This document shows, piece by piece, positions 24,111-35,940 of a stretch of DNA of 64,000 nucleotides (its first letter is position 1; the number at the start of each line of letters is the position of its first letter). The position numbers and the translations under genes are program-made. Source of the stretch: Aquila chrysaetos chrysaetos. Taxonomy: Eukaryota > Chordata > Aves > Accipitriformes > Accipitridae. Under the pieces are notes generated by a model. It searched no databases and was not told the origin of the DNA. It saw only the letters and a program-made list of their open reading frames with translations. The stretch is taken from contig NC_044018.1 of assembly GCF_900496995.4 (NCBI RefSeq), positions 29,710,825 to 29,774,824 on the forward strand, written 5' to 3'.

Positions 24111-27100
24111 AAAACCCCCCCAGCACCCCCGGGGTGCCGGGGGATGGGGAGGATGCGGTGGGGAGGGGAGCGCTCCTGGAGCCAGGGCTGGGGGGGTCCC
24201 GCCTGGGGAGGCAGCTGGGCTGGAAGGCGGAGGGGGGGGGCACAAATTTCTTAAGCCAGGCTTAACTTTTCCTTTCCCCCCACCCCCTCCCTCACCCCCC
24301 TTTTCTGCTAATGGACCCTGAGGTTTGGAAGCACCGTCTGTGTGTCTGTGCATTATGTTGCTTGTGTTTTGGTTTGGGTTGTTGTTTTTTTTTTTTTTTT
24401 AAAGAAATGTTTGCTTAATATCTTGTAATAAAATAGCTCAGAATTCACAGTAATAAATCTCAGATGTCCACAGAATATTAAGCCATAAATTACCCTCCTT
24501 TTTTTTTTTTTTTTTTCCCTTCTTCTTGTTCTCATGTAGCATTGGTCAATATTATGGAATCAAATGGTTGCGTTCCTGATGAGAAAATATTACATAAAGA
24601 GAGGGGGGAAAACATGGCGACTTCTGAATTGATAACGTGTTTCAGAGCCTTCCCAAAGTATGTCTTGGGGAGGGGAGGAAAAAAAAAAGACATCCAGAAA
24701 AGCAACACCCAACATTGCAAACTCACGTTAACCTGGAAGTTAGATTTCTCCTCTACTTTGACATTTCTCCCCTCAAACGTTTCCCTGCTAATTTTCAATG
24801 CTAGAGGATATTTACATTTTCAACAACAACTACAACAGCAGAAAAAAAAAAAAAAAAAAAAAAAAGAGGATTTCTATTTGTAATGGAGAGCAATGAGGAG
24901 CCTGGGCTGGGGAAGCAACCTCGTGTTTGTGTTTGCAGGAATTTATAGTTGCAGATATTTACAACTGATTGGGAAACTTCTACTGCAAATATTTAGTTAG
25001 ATGAAAGGGGGGATTATATTCTATCTTCTCTGCGTAGATTGCACCTAGAACTAATTGAAATGAAGACAGCTAATCTAATTTTAATTTCAATCTAGAGCCA
25101 TAAATTGCCCCTTAAATGTAAAACATACCTGCTGATCTGTAAATATTGCGAGGTACCTTTATCATTCTGGTGGCTTGCTATTTAAAAATTCAATTATGGC
25201 AGGGAAACCCTGGCCTCCTCTGTGGTTTTTTTTTTTTTTTAAACCTCCATCGTGTCCACGTTTTTATTTTAAATGTGAGGGTGCAGGGGCTGGGGAGAGG
25301 AAGGTTTGTGGGTGCACACTCCAATTCAAAACTGAGAGTATTTGTTTGTCTTGCTCTCAATCAATAGACTTAATTCCTTTTTTAGCGATGTATCCCTAAA
25401 AGATTTTAGCTGACAAAGAAGGCTTGGAGGGGGTGTGTGTATATTTTTTCCCCAGCTATAACAGGAACCCGGATGCCAACGGATTTTATGCTCTTTTTCC
25501 TCTGTGTAACAAAGCAAAGTAATCAATGGTAGCAATAAAACCATAAACGAGACTACAACTGAAAAAAAAAAGCTCGTGTATTCATCTTCTATAACGTTAA
25601 GGCTTCCCCTGAGTGTCACTAGGGGAAAAAATAAAGTTTCTAACCAAAAAGGAGATAGCTGGAAGTGTGCACCATCTTATTTAGCACATGTACCTTGTTG
25701 GGGAGCGCAGCCTGGCTCCCACCTAAGGCTGCCCAACTTGGAGCCCGCCTGGTACAGATATAAGACTCATGGACATGGGGAAGATTTACAGGCGTTTTCC
25801 CCCCCAAAAAGCGAACTTCAGTTTGCTTTCGTTTCCTTTTTCTCCCTCTCCCCTTTCCCCAGAGCCTGTCCGGGGATTTCTTGAAGCAAAGAAAGAGGCG
25901 AAAAGAAAGAAACTGGGAAAGAAATGCGATTACTGGGGGTAATTTTTTTTTTTTTTTCCTCCTTCTGCTGAGCTGTTAAACCCCCAGCCAGAGGCACTCT
26001 CAGCTGGACAGATCTGGAGAGCCAGGGATGTGTTGCAAATATTATTAGCCATGGGCACATCTTCTCTGAACCCAAGTCCTTTCAGGGCAGGGTTACTTTG
26101 GAAACCACCACTGGCCATGCAAGCTGCTTCCAGATATTAAATTGTTGCGAAGGTCCAACAAATGGACTGGAGGGAGAGATGGATGAACGAGGACTTTGCA
26201 GTTATTGGCGTGTTGTCTTACCTTATGTATTGCTTACAGCCCGATGTAATTTGGCGAGTAAATTAAAAGTAGCTACAGCTGGATGGGTTGGACCTTTGCT
26301 AGGGCAGATTGACGTGGGGAGTTGCACCTATGGAAGGGCATTTATACCCACGCCAACCTTGCCAAAGTTTGGAGGAGTGTCTGGAAGTGACTCCTTCTAG
26401 GGTTTTCTTCTTTTTTTTTTTTTTTTTTTTTTAATTATTGTTTTTATTTTTTTATTATTTTTTTGCTCCCCCCCCCCCCCCCCCCTTTTTTTTTGTATAG
26501 GTGCTCGGGGGCTGTTGTATCGGAGACCTGTGTGATAACCGTGTGACTAGGAGTCGAGAAAGTTAAGTGTTTTATTACTTCTCTAAACAGAGGGCAAGTC
26601 TTAAAAGTCTGGTCGATTTATAGTGAACAGAAACCAGCTGCCGTAGAGAAACTTAAAATAGAATCCTCTCCCCACGTTAAAAATCAGGTTTCTGGGGAGA
26701 AAAGGGAGAGAAAGAGGAGGGGGTGAAGAAAAAAAAATAGAGCACAACCACCCCAAAAGCTCCTGCAAATACAAATGAGGCATCATTAAAGTATGTTTTA
26801 CTCACTGCAATTCCTCAGCCTCACGTTTTGAATGCACTGGATATTCCCCCCCTCACCCCCCCATTGATATTTTCTAGCAGTTTGGGGATTTCTCGAAAGT
26901 ATTTCATCAAGATATGTCACTACCAAAAAGGTATTTATTTTTTCCCCCATGAAAACATGTAGAGGGAATATGTGGGGCGCTTTCTGGTTAAATTGGTCTG
27001 CAAACAATTATGTAAACTCATCAGCAGAAGCAAGAACAGATGTTTTATTAAAAGTGCTACACAGCAGTAGAAATATGTACAAGTCTTCGAGTAGCTCTTT

Positions 27101-29880
27101 AATAGGAGTTGCTCTTTGTTCCCAGAAAAGAAAAGCGCCCATAGAAATCTGAAATAACATTCACTACTCATAAGCCATAATTCCCCCCCCCTTTTTTTTT
27201 TCTCTCCCCCCACTGATGCTCACACAGAGAGAGGGGGGGAGGGAAAAAAAAAAAAAGAAAGAAAAAAATATGTGTCGGGAGATTTCCTCCCCCCTCCCAG
27301 CTATAATTAGCGAATTGATGAACTGATTTAGGAAAAAAAAAAGGCTTAAAAAAAAAAAAATGCAATCCCAACACATGTGTTTTCTATCCCTCAGTAATTA
27401 CTGAAAGGAAACAAATCCAAATCGGTGTCCCCCCCCCTCCCCTCCCTCCTTGAACAGCCTGCAGATACCGCTACTGGCAGCGAGCTGCTGCCCGGCCCTG
27501 CAGCCGCTCTGGGTTTTTTGGGGGGGTGTTGGCATTTTGGGGGGATTCTCTTTTTTTTTTTTTCCAGCCACGTTGCCCATTTGGGGCAGATCCCGGCGTG
27601 GGGCAAGAGACGGGGCTCTGCCCCCCACACACACCCACGCGTGTCGTGGCCGGGAGGTGCCCGCCCGCTCGGGGCATCGAGCCACTCTATGGGCCCCCCC
27701 CCCCCTTAAAAATTAAAATTATTCAAGCAGGGTGAGGGTAGTTTTCTGCAAACTGCTGCAAAAACGTCTCTTTTGGGATACACTAAGGGGGGGGATAAGA
27801 CTAAGGGTGTGTCCCCCCCCCCAAAAATGCCCGCACCTCTGCGCGTGTAAGGCACACGCACACCCACGCACACCACTGACAGCTGGCCATAAGGCTGCGT
27901 GCTCACATCTGATTAAATCCTTGAAGCTCTTAGAGGTAAATACAAGTGATGCCATTAAAAGGCTTTTTATTTAAACTGATTTCACCTTGTATCTGGGATC
28001 TCTGCCTCCCCCCCTCCCCTTTCCTTTTTTTTTTTTTTTTTTTTAACTTGACATTTATGGCACACGTGAGTCCTAATTATTTATTTGGGTCTTTCGCTGG
28101 GAATTTATTCCTGCTCTTTACAACAGGGTTTTCCTAGTCAAATATTGCTTTTTGCTGTAAATAACGCTTTAAAAAATAAAATAATAAAAAATAAAATAGG
28201 GATAACAACACCCCCCCCAAAAAGGGGGCAACAGGATAACAACAACAAACTCGTGGAGGTTTATGTGGAGGTTTATTTACCTCTCCCCCAGCCTGAAATG
28301 GCTCGCATTGTTTTGGTGCCGTCTCTATTCTCTGTAATTACAAGCTCGGAGTCAGAGTCTGGGCAGCTCTTAATTAAAAAAAAAAAAAAAGGAGATGAAA
28401 TCTCTCCTTCCCCTGAATACTTTTATTCAGAGCTTCATAGACTATTTAAAGTTTTATTCCGGGGCTGCAGACACCGCGTTTGGAAGAGGGTGGCCTATTT
28501 GGGAGGTTTATTTGCTAATTAAAAGGCATTTTCTGCACCAAGATGCACAAAGCCATAATTAGCGAAAACACCTATTTCCCCCCCATATCTTTCCAAGAAG
28601 AAGCGCTGAAAAAAAATACAACCAGCGCCGTTTCTGCTATTTTTTTAAATGCAAACCTCCGCAAACCCCTTTTTTTCGCCTTAGGTGGATAAAGAAGAGT
28701 GTTTACCAGCCCGTGCGTCGCTCGTAGAGTTGCCCAGACGAGTCATTTCTTTGCTTTTTCCTATTGATTTTTTTTTAATTTTTATTTTGCAGCGTGGTGG
28801 AGGGAAATGGCCTTAAACGTGTTCTTGTTGCCTTTATTTTATTCTCAGAGTTGCTTTAGGAAAGTGCACCAAAAGTTCAGGGCGACTCCCTTCAAGTTGC
28901 AACGCTCAGCACGAAAAAAAAAAAAAAAAAAAAATAATAATAATGGGGGGGGGAAGGTTTTTCTTGCTTGCAAAACCTCTCAGTCGCTGCACACATTTCC
29001 AGGGGTTGGAAGGTAAAAAAAGAAAAAAAAAAAAAAAGAGGAGAATTCTGGCAATTGTCAAAACACATGTCTGCTAACCAGGAAACCGGGAGGTGTGTGG
29101 GGAAGAGAAATTAATCTGTTCCTACTTCTGAGATTTATCCCCCTTCTTTCTGCCGAGGCTTGAAAGCGCTTTCTGACACTTTTAAGCGTTTATTTAGATT
29201 TTTCCCCGCGTTGATATCGCGACGAGAGCAGGCTTTTAATTCTCAAATATTCTTTTTAATAGGAGGGGGGGTGGTGGTGTGTGATTTATTTCATTATTTT
29301 TCTCCTTCCCAGATTTATTGGCGAATCTCAGCCCAACAAAAGAAGGCAGCACCGAAATCTCCCCGCGGAAACGGGACTTCGCTGGGTCTTAAATTACCAA
29401 GTAACCACGTTGCAAAAAGTTAACAGCAGCGAAAAAAGCAGGGGGAGAAACCCCCCTCCCCTGCAACATCGCCTCAATTAAATTTAATTTGCTGATTAAA
29501 TGCGCTTCTGAATAAATCTCATCAGCGCTAGAAAGGGGGAGCCCCCAGAAAAGTGAGGGGAAAAAACCACAAATCCTAATATTTTAGGGGATATAAAATT
29601 GCGGAGTGGTGCTTTGTTTATAGGGAGGCTGTGGAAACATTCCTGGTGGCTCCCTGGCTAAAAGTGGGGATAAATGGGGAGTTTAATTCAGCCGGACACA
29701 GGAAAATACGTTTTTTTGCCCCCAAACCGGTCTAAAACCCGCTCAGGTGGCAGGTAGCAACTTTGGGGGGGGGGGGGGAGAAAAAAATCTGCCTGCCAGC
29801 TTTTCATTAATATTTTAAAAAATTTGGGTCTCTTTTCATGACAGAGTGGAAATATTCCCTAAAATCCCTAAAATTAAAAA
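24111..29880. other. HOXC6-HOXC8 spacer, proximal half
   Basis: No coding exon or RNA gene recognised. The sequence alternates complex AT-rich blocks (about 24540-24830, 24900-25160, 26500-27180, 28060-28180) with long T, A or C runs. No HOXC7 remnant with a homeodomain or hexapeptide is visible, as expected because paralogue group 7 is absent from vertebrate HOXC clusters. Confidence 0.5.
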
Positions 29881-29905
29881 GGGCGAAAAATGACGGTGGC
29901 GCACA

Positions 29906-29955
29906 TGACGTCACACCCGTCATGGACAAGACTTCATGGCATAAAATTATAAAAG
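29906..29955 (+). promoter_or_regulatory. CRE plus TATA box, possible plus-strand promoter
   Basis: A perfect palindromic cAMP response element TGACGTCA lies at 29906-29913, and TATAAAAG at 29948-29955, 34 bases further on. A start of transcription near 29980 on the plus strand, antisense to the Hox genes, would fit. No reading frame of interest follows, so any product would probably be noncoding. Inference only. Confidence 0.35.
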
Positions 29956-29989
29956 GCGGCATTTTGCTGCACACGTGTGTATCTATATG

Positions 29990-32900
29990 TATATCTATAG
30001 GTACATATATGTAGAGGTCCAATTACTTCTGCTGGGTGTGGAGATTAAAAATAAAAAGGAGTGGGATGTTATTACGTTCTGCAAGGATAACTCAGGAGTG
30101 AAAAATTGTTGTCATTAACTATAGGCAGTTTTATCCTTTATTCTTTGCAGATACGAAGGCAGAAATTTAATCATAGGTGGCTCGGAAAAAAAAAATAATT
30201 CAGGAAACAATAATAGTTGCCTTAATGATGTTTTTTTTAGAGGCGATCACTTAGGCAGAATTAAACTATATATTTGGAGACAACCTCTTGAGCACTTTGT
30301 TGAATTTATACATTTACATCGTCTTTAATCGAGCAACAATTTAATATTTCAGGATTTGCTTAAATACACTCATATTTTCAGGGGGAAAATACCGTTCCCG
30401 AGTTGACATGCCTTATCTATTTTTATGAGTTCACGTACATTGGGATGATTTAAACCCCGGTAACACGGAACGAAAGGAATAAAAAAAAATAAAAAAAACC
30501 AACCCCAAAACCGCCTTGAATTAGCAGAAAGTGCAAGTGAGGAGTTTCAAATGGCTTTGGGAAACTTGGGGAAGTTTGTGGCGGGGGGGGCGCTGGGGGA
30601 CACACACGCCTCAATGTTAAAGGTACTAAAACTTCTTTGCAAAGTGATTTTTTTTTTTTTTTTATGGCAGGAGAAGCTTTTGCAGGTCTTTGCACCCTCT
30701 CCCAGCCGAGGAGGGGGGGTGTCCTCTCCCCTCCCCAGCCCCTGTCTCCCCCCCCCCCCCCGTGTGTGTGTGTCCCCCGCCGCAATTACACACACAGAGG
30801 GGAGAAAAAAAAAAAAAAAGGGCACCAAATTGCAAAAAATTGCAAGTTTCTGTCACTTGGTGGCAGTATACAAAACAAGTAAACAAAAACGGGCAGAAAT
30901 TTAAACACTCAAGGGGGGGGCAAGGCGGGGGGGGGGGCCCACCTGTGGGACAAACCCCCTTCCCCCCATCCCTTGGACCTTGTCTGGCGGGTGATTTTAG
31001 GGGGGGGTTAGGTTTTTTTTTTTTCTTCTGTGTGTTGTTGGTTTTTAGTGGGTTTTTCTCTTTTTTTTTTTTTTAACTCCTTGCTCCCAGTCTCTCCCCC
31101 CCCCCCCTTTTATTTTTCCCCTCCCCGCCCCCCATTGAAACGCGGGGTCTTTAGTCTGGGGACAAAGACTTTTACAGCAAGGTGTGTCCCCATGCGACAA
31201 AGGCGACCCGAGCAGCCTGTCCCCTGCAGACTGCGTCCAGACACCCGCAATTTCGGGGATTTCTGACTTTTATTGTGTTTGTGTCTGGGGAAGAAGGGGG
31301 GGGGGGCGGCGGGGGGGGAGACGGGGCCGCTTCTCGCCTTCCTCCTTCCCAGCATCTTCCTCCTCCCCGGCATCTTCCTCCTCCCCGGCATATTTCTCCC
31401 CGCTCCGAGGCTGGAGGTCACGTCGCCTTCCCCCCCCCCCCCCAAAAAAAAATCGCCCTCTGCAAATGCTGGGGTGCTTCTGCCCCGATTTCCTCAGTTT
31501 TCCTCCCAAATCCCGAGCCCACACTTCAGGTCCCCGCTGCCACCCCAAATCCTACGGGAAAAGGCCTTATTTTTTAATATATATATATATATATATTTTT
31601 TTAGCCCTGACCTCAAACACCAGCACTGAAAACAGAATTTGTTTTTTTCCACCCCTTTTTCTCCATTTTTTTCCGGAGAGGGCGAGCTGCAGGGATTAAA
31701 CCCCCGCCAACAATAGTAACCAGATCTCCAACTATGTCGTCCAAAAGTATAATTCCTGATCCCTCAATGTTACGCATCATCTTTTCCCAAAGTGTATTTC
31801 CCCCTCTATGACTAATTTTTTTATCTCCCCTCGCCTTTTCTTCTCCACATGCCGAGTTCCGCAAATTTATCTCTCGGGGAAAAAAAACAAAACAAAACAA
31901 AACAAAACTAAAAGAACGCCAACAGCACCACAAAACCCCTTTGCTGCACAAAGCTCCGGGTGGAAATACAGCCCCCCCCCCCCCCCGCAAATCACATTTA
32001 TTGGGGAAATAACCACAAAGATACGGAACCCCATGGCAAATCGATCTGAGCATCACCACGTTCACCGCTCGCACCTAACGCCGGTGGCGGTTGCCTATAG
32101 AGATCATGTATTATTTCTGGCGGGTTTGGTTAATTCGTTCCCCAAACCGAAATTCCTTCACACGACAAGTTGGGAAATCGCTTCTTTCTAATCATTTCTT
32201 TGTAGTTACAGGTTTTTCCAGGCTCTTACAACACGGCGGATTTGGCATAATAAAACACCCACACGTTCGTGCTCTGTATTTGTGTATATTTGATCGTAAC
32301 ACGCTTTTATAGAAGCTGAGATAAACGCCCACGCGCGGGGAAGATCGTATCAACCGGGTTTATGGTCGGGTATATATGTGCGAAATGTGTACACATTCGA
32401 ATAAAATGTAAATTCCTCTTGTTGCACAGATTGTATTTACATCCTTCGCACGCTCGTACTCAACACCTCGGAATAAACCGCCCCTATAAATAAATTAGGA
32501 AGCATTTGGGACAGCGGAGTTTCCATTTTAAAATTTCTGTGGGAGCCCGGGTTTATTTTATGTTTCTCCGCCGACTACATCTGTCGAAGAAAACCTATTA
32601 TTCCCTGAAAGTCCATGTCAATAACACGTGGCAATTTCCCTATAATCCCTGATGTTGCAGATACAAGCAGCAATTGATTTCCTCTGGTTTAGACCGGGAT
32701 ATAAAAAAAAAAAAAAAAAAAAAAAAATCTCGGAGAATATAAATCATGCCGTTATTCCAGCCCTACATCCTAAAAATGTTTCTCAGCATTGCGAGCGTCT
32801 GAGGGATGACAATACGTCAAGGGAAGAGAGAAAATCAATATATTTTAAAGTTGTTTTGGGGGGTTCCAGGCCTGGCAGAAGGAGGTTGAATGCGGGGCGG

Positions 32901-34280
32901 CGGTGGGAGCATCCCGGTGCTAATGGGAGCCAGCCCGGGGAGCGGGGAGCCGGGGCTCGGGGAGGGAGAGCAGACGGATTTCAGTCTGAAAACAATAAAA
33001 GATCCCATTTCTGTAATCATGTGGTTCCAATAAACACTCATTGTTTGCTCATAAAATGTCTTTACGACTGGCCGCGGTACGGGCAGAGCCTCCACACAAC
33101 GGGATTTTCCCAGCGAACAAAACGAAGGCAAAACTGTCATTTTCCCTCTTCCCCCCCCCCCCCCCCCCCCCCCCCCCGCATCCCATCCCCGAACCCGCTA
33201 TTTATTTCACGCTTGGAAAATAAAAATAAACGGGAGAACCTCGTGTTGTCTCAAAGGCAACGCGCTGCAAAGCCGGAATAAAAATTCCCTTTGCAGGAGA
33301 AGGGGAACGGCAGCGCTGGGTTTTGTTCAGCCGGTAATTTCCAGCCCCAAAGGCAGGCGCAAGGATTTACCAGATTTCTCAAAAGAAAAGGGAAGCCAAC
33401 TTTGGAAACTTGGCTTTTTTTTTCCCTCCCCCCATCTCTCTTTTTTTTTTTTTTTAATTAAATTTAACACACCGCCACCAGAAACCACCCCAGAACTTCA
33501 CAAACCGCTTTCGCTAATTAACCTCTGCCAACGCGCGCTGGAAATTAAAATAGAGGAGGCCATTTTTATTTAAAAACCACCAGAAAACAACAACAACCAC
33601 CAAAAAAAAAGCAGCAAGGCAGAAAACGAGGAGTCGCTCCGGCCTCCAGCTCCCCTCTTTCCTCCCCAAAATTCCCCCTCCCGCAGACGGCCACACAGTG
33701 GGGAACCCCCAAAATCGCTTATAATAAGCCAGAAAATTGCCATCTCCTCTGCCACCCCTCCCCCACAGGGTTTATTTAATGTCCGTCCCTATATATGTAT
33801 ACATCCAGCCCTATACGTGCGCAGGCTGGCATCACCAGCAGCAAATCTCTGCTCACACACACGCTCAGCATTATTATTATTATTTTTTTTTTTTTTTAAA
33901 CACAGAGGATTTATCAAGAAAGAAAAAGAAATACAACCTCGAGAGGAAATGAAGTCACTACATTATATATACATACATATATATATGTCTTTACACGGCA
34001 CCGGTATATACAGGGAGATAGATTAGATTAGATGATGGATGGGTAGGTGGGGAGGTAGGTGGATAGATAGGTAGATGGGGAGGTTAGCAGGGGAAGGGTC
34101 ACGCTTTAAATCTCACCCGTTAAACCTGAATTAAAGTTGCTGGAGGAAAGAGGAAAAAAAAATTAAAAAAAATAAAAATAAGGGAAAGGGGAGGGACTTA
34201 CATGCAAATAAAATATAAAAGCCAACACGGTGTTAACCACTTCGCAGGAAAACCAGAGCGCTCCTGAAAGTTATTATTGT
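29990..34280. other. HOXC6-HOXC8 spacer, central part
   Basis: No gene recognised. Complex AT-rich stretches occur at about 30090-30440 and 32020-32650. Between them lie C/G runs, a small TCCTCCCCGGCATCT tandem near 31345-31395, a (TA)n at 31577-31597, and a GATA/TAGA-like microsatellite near 34018-34085. Confidence 0.5.
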
Positions 34281-34338
34281 TATTGTTTTTTACGACATGG
34301 AGCTCGTTTCAATTGCTCCTCTGCAAGGGGGGGAGATT

Positions 34339-34398
34339 CCATAAAATTCCGTAAAACTCCATAAAATTCCATAGAATTCCCTACAATTCCATAAAATT
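34339..34398. repeat. Six 10-bp tandem units containing CCATAAA-like sites
   Basis: Six head-to-tail units of exactly 10 bp with consensus CCATAAAATT occupy 34339-34398. Three match the consensus exactly (units 1, 3 and 6), one is CCGTAAAACT, and two carry further substitutions. Each unit resembles TTTATGG/TTTACGG read on the minus strand. A TTTTACGAC site lies about 45 bp to the left, at 34288-34296. See findings for the regulatory interpretation. Confidence 0.8.
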
Positions 34399-34529
34399 CA
34401 ATTAAAGCCCCTTTTCTGGAGACCTTTACACCCGCCCGGTTACAAAAAGCGCCTAAAAGGAGGAGCTCGTGGGCTGCAAAGAGTTGATTCTTAATCACCT
34501 CGCGCTTAATATTAATTATTACCCCGGGA

Positions 34530-34760
34530 GCGAACCGCGCAGCCCCGCGGAAGAGGCGCAGGCCGCGGCCGGCGGCCCCGGGGCTGGAGGGGGGGGGAAG
34601 AGGGGGCTGAGGGGGGGGCAATGGGCGTGCGAGGCCGGGCCTCGCGCACACAATTAGGAGCGCAGCTCATTAAATATGGCACTGCCAGCAGCCTTGGACG
34701 CCCCACCCGGGTTGCGCCGGGCCGGCCCCTCCGCGCATGCGCTTCCCCCCCCTTATTTAT
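34530..34760. other. CpG-rich island in the HOXC6-HOXC8 spacer
   Basis: By eye strongly enriched in CG dinucleotides (CCGCGG, GGCCGCGGCCGGCGGCC near 34560-34580) compared with its AT-rich surroundings. It sits just downstream, in transcription order, of the candidate exon ending at 35130, so it may belong to an upstream promoter of HOXC6/C5/C4. No quantitative CpG calculation was run. Confidence 0.45.
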
Positions 34761-35129
34761 TTTTTTTAAGGAAAAGTTAGGATTAATTTTTCCATCTCTA
34801 GGGTGGGGTTTTTTTTAGGTTTTTTTTTTTCTTTCTTTCTTCCTCCCCTCTCCTTCCAGCGCACCCCCACCCCACCAACCCCCCCCTCCCTTTTCCCCAT
34901 CCCCCGGCGCCCCCCGAGCTGCCTCCCCGCACCCCGAATATGACATCAGCAAGAGCAAATCCCTTTTTTTTTTTTTTTCCCCCCGAATTAACTGCATTTC
35001 TGCCGCCCCGCAGCAGCTTTCCCTCATATCCAAGCTACACCCCTCGCTCGCACAACGATGCATCATTATCCTTAACACCCGGGCTATGGATCATTAGTTA
35101 CACATTTTAACCAATAAGGGAACACTTAC

Positions 35130-35940
35130 CAGAGGCTCCTGTCTCCCCCTCTCCCTCTCTCTCACTCTCTCTCTCTTTTTTCTCTGTCTCTCCCTCTTTC
35201 TGATCCACTGGCGCTGCAGCTCAGCTCCACAGAAACATTAAAAAAAAAAAAAAAAAAAAAAAGGAAAAAAAAAAGGGGGGGAAAAAAGATGGAAACAAAA
35301 GCAAAACAGTTCTTCTCTGGTTGGGGAAGGGATGGGGGAAGCTGAAGGAGGAATCTGTCTCTCTCTGGGTTTGGGGTTGGTTGTTTTTTTTTTTTTTTTG
35401 GCTTAAAAAAAAAAAAAAAAGGTATTTACAACTGCTTGTGCCCCCTCATCATCGCATCCTGCAAAGGAAATGCATTGCGTTTTGCCCCTAGGGGTGGGGA
35501 ATAGGAGGCGGCAACCAGACGCAGCAGTAAACTCATTAATGCCAAAATGCCCAAAGCAACCAAGAATTCCAACCCCAAGGAGACGGGGAGGGGGGGGTAA
35601 AAAAAAAAAAAATCTCGATTTTTTTTTTTTTTAGCAAAAAAAAAAATCATCATCATCATCATCACGCTAATAATTAAGGGGGGGAAAAATACCATCCTAC
35701 CCCTGGCACTGCTTGGACTGTTAAAGGAAAGACTACTGCGAAAGAGTCATAAGAGAAACCACAATAAAAAGTTCACGTTCATGGATGGAGTCCACATGAC
35801 TTCCTGTGGCCAATCCAACTTGTGATTCAGTCGTAAACTTTTATTGCTCAGCTGTAAATTTTCTGCAAACAACCAGGAATGCGTTGCATTTTTTTGTGAC
35901 GAGTGCAAATGCTCTCGTCTGTCGCCATGTTTATACAATT
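35130..35940 (-). promoter_or_regulatory. Candidate upstream promoter and noncoding exon for HOXC6/C5/C4
   Basis: The minus strand has a GA-rich stretch (about 35145-35200) ending GGAGCCTCTG followed by GTAAGT (35129-35124), a consensus 5' splice site. Upstream, at about 35700-35940, is complex sequence with a CCAAT box (GGCCAATCC, plus-strand 35808-35816), GTCGTAAAC and TTTATTG motifs. Mammalian HOXC6, C5 and C4 are known to share a transcript starting far upstream of HOXC6, between it and HOXC8, so the position fits. No RNA data can be checked here. Confidence 0.4.
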
